DNA from: Actinoallomurus sp963823735
Lineage (GTDB): Bacteria > Actinomycetota > Actinomycetes > Streptosporangiales > Streptosporangiaceae
NCBI GenBank assembly: GCA_963823735.1
Contig: CAWGMO010000001.1
Span: 1,054,001-1,118,000, forward strand
DNA length: 64,000 bases
Reading direction: 5' to 3'
Position numbers and translations under genes: made by a program. This document shows, one piece after another, positions 61,443 to 64,000 of this stretch (within the stretch, counting starts at the first letter, position 1; each line of letters starts with the position of its first letter). The notes under the pieces were generated by a model. It was not told where the DNA came from. It saw nothing but the letters and a program-made list of their open reading frames with translations, and made no database searches.

Positions 61443-62078
61443 TCACCGCAGCGGCTTGCGCGCCGTCCCGATGATGCGCGGCGCCACCGGCGAGAAGCGC
61501 GCCGACGCGGGGAAGCGGAAGCCGCGGCAGGACACGACGTGGAAGACATGCTCGATCTCGGTGAGGGTGTCGCGCGTGACGCGGCAGCCGCCCATGAGGC
61601 GCGGCCAGACCAGCTCGGCGGCGCGCTGCGTCGCCGCGAACGTGACGTCGCGGCTGCGCACGTGCTCGTAGAAACGGAGCTGGCCGCCCGGCCGCAGCAC
61701 CCGGTGGAACTCCGCGAGTGCGGCGCGAGGGTCCGCGACCGAGCAGAGCAGGCCCGACACCGCGACGGCGTCGACGGATGCGTCGTCGGCCGGGATCTCG
61801 CCGGCCGTGCCGTCGACCACGCGGATCGGCACCGGGGCCGACGCGGCGGCCTCGGCCGCGCGCTCGCGCAGGAACGGCTCGGGCTCGACGGCGACGACCT
61901 CGGAGACTCCCGAGGGGTACTGCGGGAAGTTCAGCCCCTTGCCGGGGCCGACCTCGATAACCCGTCCGGTCAGGCCGGCGAGCATCTCGCGCCGCAGCTC
62001 ACGGTTGCCCCGCTCCTCGTTGCGAGCGGCGAACCGGTTGTGCCAGCGAGCGAAGAGCGGATTGTCGACAGGTGCCAT
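61443..62078 (-). CDS. Class I SAM-dependent methyltransferase (UbiE/YcgJ-like)
   Basis: 211 residues from ATG 62076-62078. The SAM site is GRVIEVGPGKGLNF (motif I), EVVAVEPEP (acidic residue of motif II), DGTAGEIPADDASVDAVAVS (motif III) and LAEFHRVLRPGGQLRFYEHV. The start MAPVDNPLFARWHNRF and the C-terminal Cys/Arg pattern match phospholipid/thiol methyltransferase-like proteins of actinomycetes. Substrate unknown. Confidence 0.88.
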   Translation of the reverse strand: MAPVDNPLFARWHNRFAARNEERGNRELRREMLAGLTGRVIEVGPGKGLNFPQYPSGVSEVVAVEPEPFLRERAAEAAASAPVPIRVVDGTAGEIPADDASVDAVAVSGLLCSVADPRAALAEFHRVLRPGGQLRFYEHVRSRDVTFAATQRAAELVWPRLMGGCRVTRDTLTEIEHVFHVVSCRGFRFPASARFSPVAPRIIGTARKPLR

Positions 62079-62292
62079 GCGAGCCTGCCTACCAGACGCT
62101 CCGGCCTCAGACGGGCCGGTGAGCGCGCGTCCACGGAATCCGCCGCGAAGTCGTGCGCCCGTACCGGGAGATTGGGCGCACAACCGTCCTAGCTGGGGAC
62201 GCACACGAAAACGCGGCCCGGTAGGTAGCCCGGGTGCCGTCGCGCACGCGGTCGGGCGAACCCCAGGCGGGCCGCCGAGCTCTGACGTGAAG
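62079..62292. other. Intergenic, no gene seen
   Basis: Between the methyltransferase start and the fur terminator. Presumably holds the methyltransferase promoter; no frame is convincing. Confidence 0.4.
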
Positions 62293-62316
62293 GGGGCGGC
62301 CCCGAGGGGCCGCCCC
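62293..62316 (-). terminator. Terminator after fur
   Basis: 11-bp GC stem GGGGCGGCCCC with a 2-nt loop, 66 bp downstream of the fur stop on the minus strand. Confidence 0.7.
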
Positions 62317-62381
62317 GATCAGGGGAAGGGGCTTCAGCCGCCGTTCACACCCAGGCCCTTGGAGACGTGCGGTTCTCCTCG

Positions 62382-62813
62382 TCAACCCTGACGGCAGTCG
62401 GGGCAGTAGCCCCAGAAGGTGACGTCCGCCTCGTCGACCAGGTAACCGGCGTCGTTGGCGGGCTCCAGACACGGTGCCTCACCGATCGTGCAGTCGACGT
62501 CGGTGACACGCCCGCACACCCGGCAGACGAGGTGATGGTGGTTGTCTCCCACCCGGCCCTCGAACCGCGCGGGGCTTCCGGCCGGCTCTAGCCGGCGTAC
62601 GAGACCCGCGGCGGTGAAGGCGTGCAGCGCCTCGTACACCGCCTGAAAGGACACGTGCCCGAGCCGGTCGCGGACCCGTGACGTGACCGCCTCGACGTCG
62701 AGGTGATCACCCGTGCGCACGGTCTCCAGGATCGCCAGCCGTGCGGCCGTGACCCGGAGTCCGGCCGAGCGCAGCTCGGTCGCAGCGGTCTTCGGAGTGT
62801 CCGTGTCTCCCAT
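62382..62813 (-). CDS. Fur-family metalloregulator
   Basis: 143 residues from ATG 62811-62813 (GTG 62822 possible). Winged helix with RSAGLRVTAARLAILETVR and HVSFQAVYEALHAF; regulatory HHHLVCRVCGR and YCPDC supply a structural zinc site of two CxxC pairs, and H and E/D residues for the sensing metal. Could be a FurA/CatR or Zur-like subtype; the mycobacterial FurA controls catalase. A TGAATGATTCA dyad sits over its promoter, pointing to autorepression. The promoter TTGAAT-N-TATACG lies so close that the message is nearly leaderless. Confidence 0.9.
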   Translation of the reverse strand: MGDTDTPKTAATELRSAGLRVTAARLAILETVRTGDHLDVEAVTSRVRDRLGHVSFQAVYEALHAFTAAGLVRRLEPAGSPARFEGRVGDNHHHLVCRVCGRVTDVDCTIGEAPCLEPANDAGYLVDEADVTFWGYCPDCRQG

Positions 62814-62838
62814 ATGACTCACCGTATAACCATTAAGC

Positions 62839-62849
62839 TGAATGATTCA
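62839..62849. promoter_or_regulatory. Fur-type operator
   Basis: Perfect dyad TGAAT-G-ATTCA, in CTTGAATCATTCAGCTTAA on the minus strand, overlapping the -35 region of the fur promoter. Fits the 7-1-7 Fur/PerR half-site spacing loosely. Confidence 0.5.
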
Positions 62850-62874
62850 AGAGAACGAGCAATACCAGCTTACG

Positions 62875-64000
62875 TCACAGAGCGGCGATGAGCTGGGAGA
62901 TCTCGTCTTCGGTGTTGTAGTAGTGCACCGAGGCACGCACGCGGGGCGCCGGAGCGGAACCCTCGTCGTAGCGGTAGACCTGCTCGGTGATACTAACGTT
63001 GATCTTCCGAGCGGCGAGCGTACGGAAGATGTCCACTGCCTCCCGGTTCTCGTGCGTGAACGTCACGATTCCGGAGCGGTTCGCGCCGCGGTCGCGCACC
63101 GTGACGCCGGGTACCCCGGCCAACCGTTCGCGCAGCAGCGCGCCGAGCTCCATCACCCGCCGCTCGATCACGTCCGTGCCGATGGCGAGTGCGTACTCCG
63201 CCGCCGCGGCCAGGCCGAGCTGGCCGGCCACCGAGCGTTCGAAGCACTCGAACCGCCGGGCGTCGGCGCGCATCTCGTAGGAGTCCGGGCCGGTCCACAC
63301 AGCGGCGCGGTTGTCGAGGAAGGCCGGTGAGACCCGGTCGAGCGCCGACCGCCGTACGTAGAGGAACCCGGTGCCGCGCGGCCCGCGCAGGAACTTGCGC
63401 CCGGCCGCCGACAGCAGGTCACAGCCGATCTCCTCGACGTCGACCGCGAGCTGGCCGACGGACTGGCAGGCGTCGAGGAGGTACAGCGCGCCCGCCTCGC
63501 GTGCCAGCCGCCCGACCCCGGCCGCCGGGTTGATCAGGCCGTCGTGCGTCGGCACGTGGTTGACGGCGACCAGGCGCACGTCGTCGTCGAGCGCGGACGC
63601 CAGCGCGTCGAGGGAGATCTGGCCGTGCTCGTCGTCGTCCACGACCTCGACCTTCACGCCGCGTTCGCGTGCCACGTGCAGGAAGGCGATGGCGTTGCTG
63701 GAGTACTCACCAGCCGAGGTCAGGATGCGGTCGCCGGGCCGGAACGGTATGCCGTAGAACACCATGTCCCAGGCGCGGGTGGCGCTCTCGGTGACCGCGA
63801 TCTCATCCTCACCGGCCCCGACCAGGCGCGCCAGCGTGCCGTAGGTGGCCTCCAGGCGTTCCGTGGCGGCGATGGCCGCCTCGTACCCGCCGCCGAGGGC
63901 CTCGGCCTCCAGATGACCATGTACGGCGTCCAGTACCGGCCGCGGTTGCAGCGCGGCACCGGCGTTGTTGAAGTGGACGACCTTCGCGCACCCTGGGGTG
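62875..64000 (-). CDS. Class-V aminotransferase (SufS/EgtE-like), cut by right edge
   Basis: At least 375 residues; the frame is open to the window end, which lies near the N-terminus (FNNAGAALQPRPVLDAVHGH). PLP motifs: TESATRAWDMVFYGIPFRPG, TSAGEYSSNAIAFL, VNHVPTHDGLINPAAGVGRL, DACQSVGQLAVDVEEI and SAAGRKFLRGPRGTGFLYV with the lysine that forms the Schiff base. C-terminal ATERNGIV-type strand is VRDRGANRSGIVTFTHENRE. It is a class-V fold enzyme such as a cysteine desulfurase or ergothioneine lyase. It precedes fur on the same strand, but fur starts downstream with its own promoter. Confidence 0.88.
   Translation of the reverse strand, partial: TPGCAKVVHFNNAGAALQPRPVLDAVHGHLEAEALGGGYEAAIAATERLEATYGTLARLVGAGEDEIAVTESATRAWDMVFYGIPFRPGDRILTSAGEYSSNAIAFLHVARERGVKVEVVDDDEHGQISLDALASALDDDVRLVAVNHVPTHDGLINPAAGVGRLAREAGALYLLDACQSVGQLAVDVEEIGCDLLSAAGRKFLRGPRGTGFLYVRRSALDRVSPAFLDNRAAVWTGPDSYEMRADARRFECFERSVAGQLGLAAAAEYALAIGTDVIERRVMELGALLRERLAGVPGVTVRDRGANRSGIVTFTHENREAVDIFRTLAARKINVSITEQVYRYDEGSAPAPRVRASVHYYNTEDEISQLIAAL

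Overview
This is a high-GC chromosomal segment of a filamentous actinomycete. The evidence is a WhiB/Wbl protein, BldG with its partner kinase-like ATPase, a DUF4244/Tad pilus locus next to a DECH-box helicase, a 6C small RNA, and frequent GTG/TTG and leaderless starts. The gene order suggests Streptosporangiales, perhaps Thermomonosporaceae; that placement is inference.

Layout. 1-3.9 kb: edge genes (a MacS-type kinase cut by the window edge, a DUF1062 protein, a secreted W-repeat protein, a frameshifted dienelactone hydrolase). 4.0-7.8 kb: a decayed 3.8-kb integrative element in tRNA-Pro(CGG), bounded by 43-bp direct repeats. It holds a mosaic broken integrase and a nested 1.4-kb unit flanked by 32-bp inverted repeats that carries YkvA-like and CDF-like membrane proteins. 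7.9-28.2 kb: a conserved actinobacterial block that matches my recollection of M. tuberculosis Rv3683 down to Rv3667: metallophosphoesterase, YqeY, PonA2-like PBP, WblA/WhiB4, two ArsA-type ATPases, SPFH protein, DUF4177, RidA, NUDIX, MBL hydrolase, Crp, Nth, CoA-pyrophosphatase-type NUDIX, MarP, an inserted group (CHAP protein, RidA, DUF309), EphE-like hydrolase, holin-like protein, Acs. It is followed by a degenerate Fic-like protein.

28.8-42.3 kb: a 6C RNA, then the pilus locus (ssd, tadA, tadB, tadC, Flp-like DUF4244, TadE, TadE-like) and the convergent DECH helicase. Most gene junctions here are expanded by decayed in-frame tandem repeats. These form small open 'linker' frames that overlap the upstream stop and the downstream start by 4 nt. 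A shared dyad, TCCACA-N3-TGTGGA, occurs three times. Several other tandem arrays fill the intergenic space.

42.4-47.8 kb: bldG, its ATPase partner and the H+-pyrophosphatase HppA, then a G-rich repeat desert, a 36-residue membrane peptide and a SixA-type phosphatase. 48-64 kb: a 19-residue peptide minigene, SerB, QueA-like, MFS and SDR proteins, a two-component system, a PP2C phosphatase, DUF2752 and RDD membrane proteins, an ABC ATPase, a TauE-type permease, a Rieske/DUF2231 protein, a methyltransferase, a Fur regulator with a dyad operator, and a class-V aminotransferase cut by the right edge.

The core genes serve cell-wall stress and acid resistance (PonA2, MarP), redox sensing (WblA, Fur), cAMP control (Crp), DNA repair (Nth), acetate activation (Acs), pilus assembly (Tad) and developmental signalling (BldG). 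Several genes appear frameshifted (at 3.1, 6.0, 56.7 and 59.5 kb); some of these could be sequence errors.
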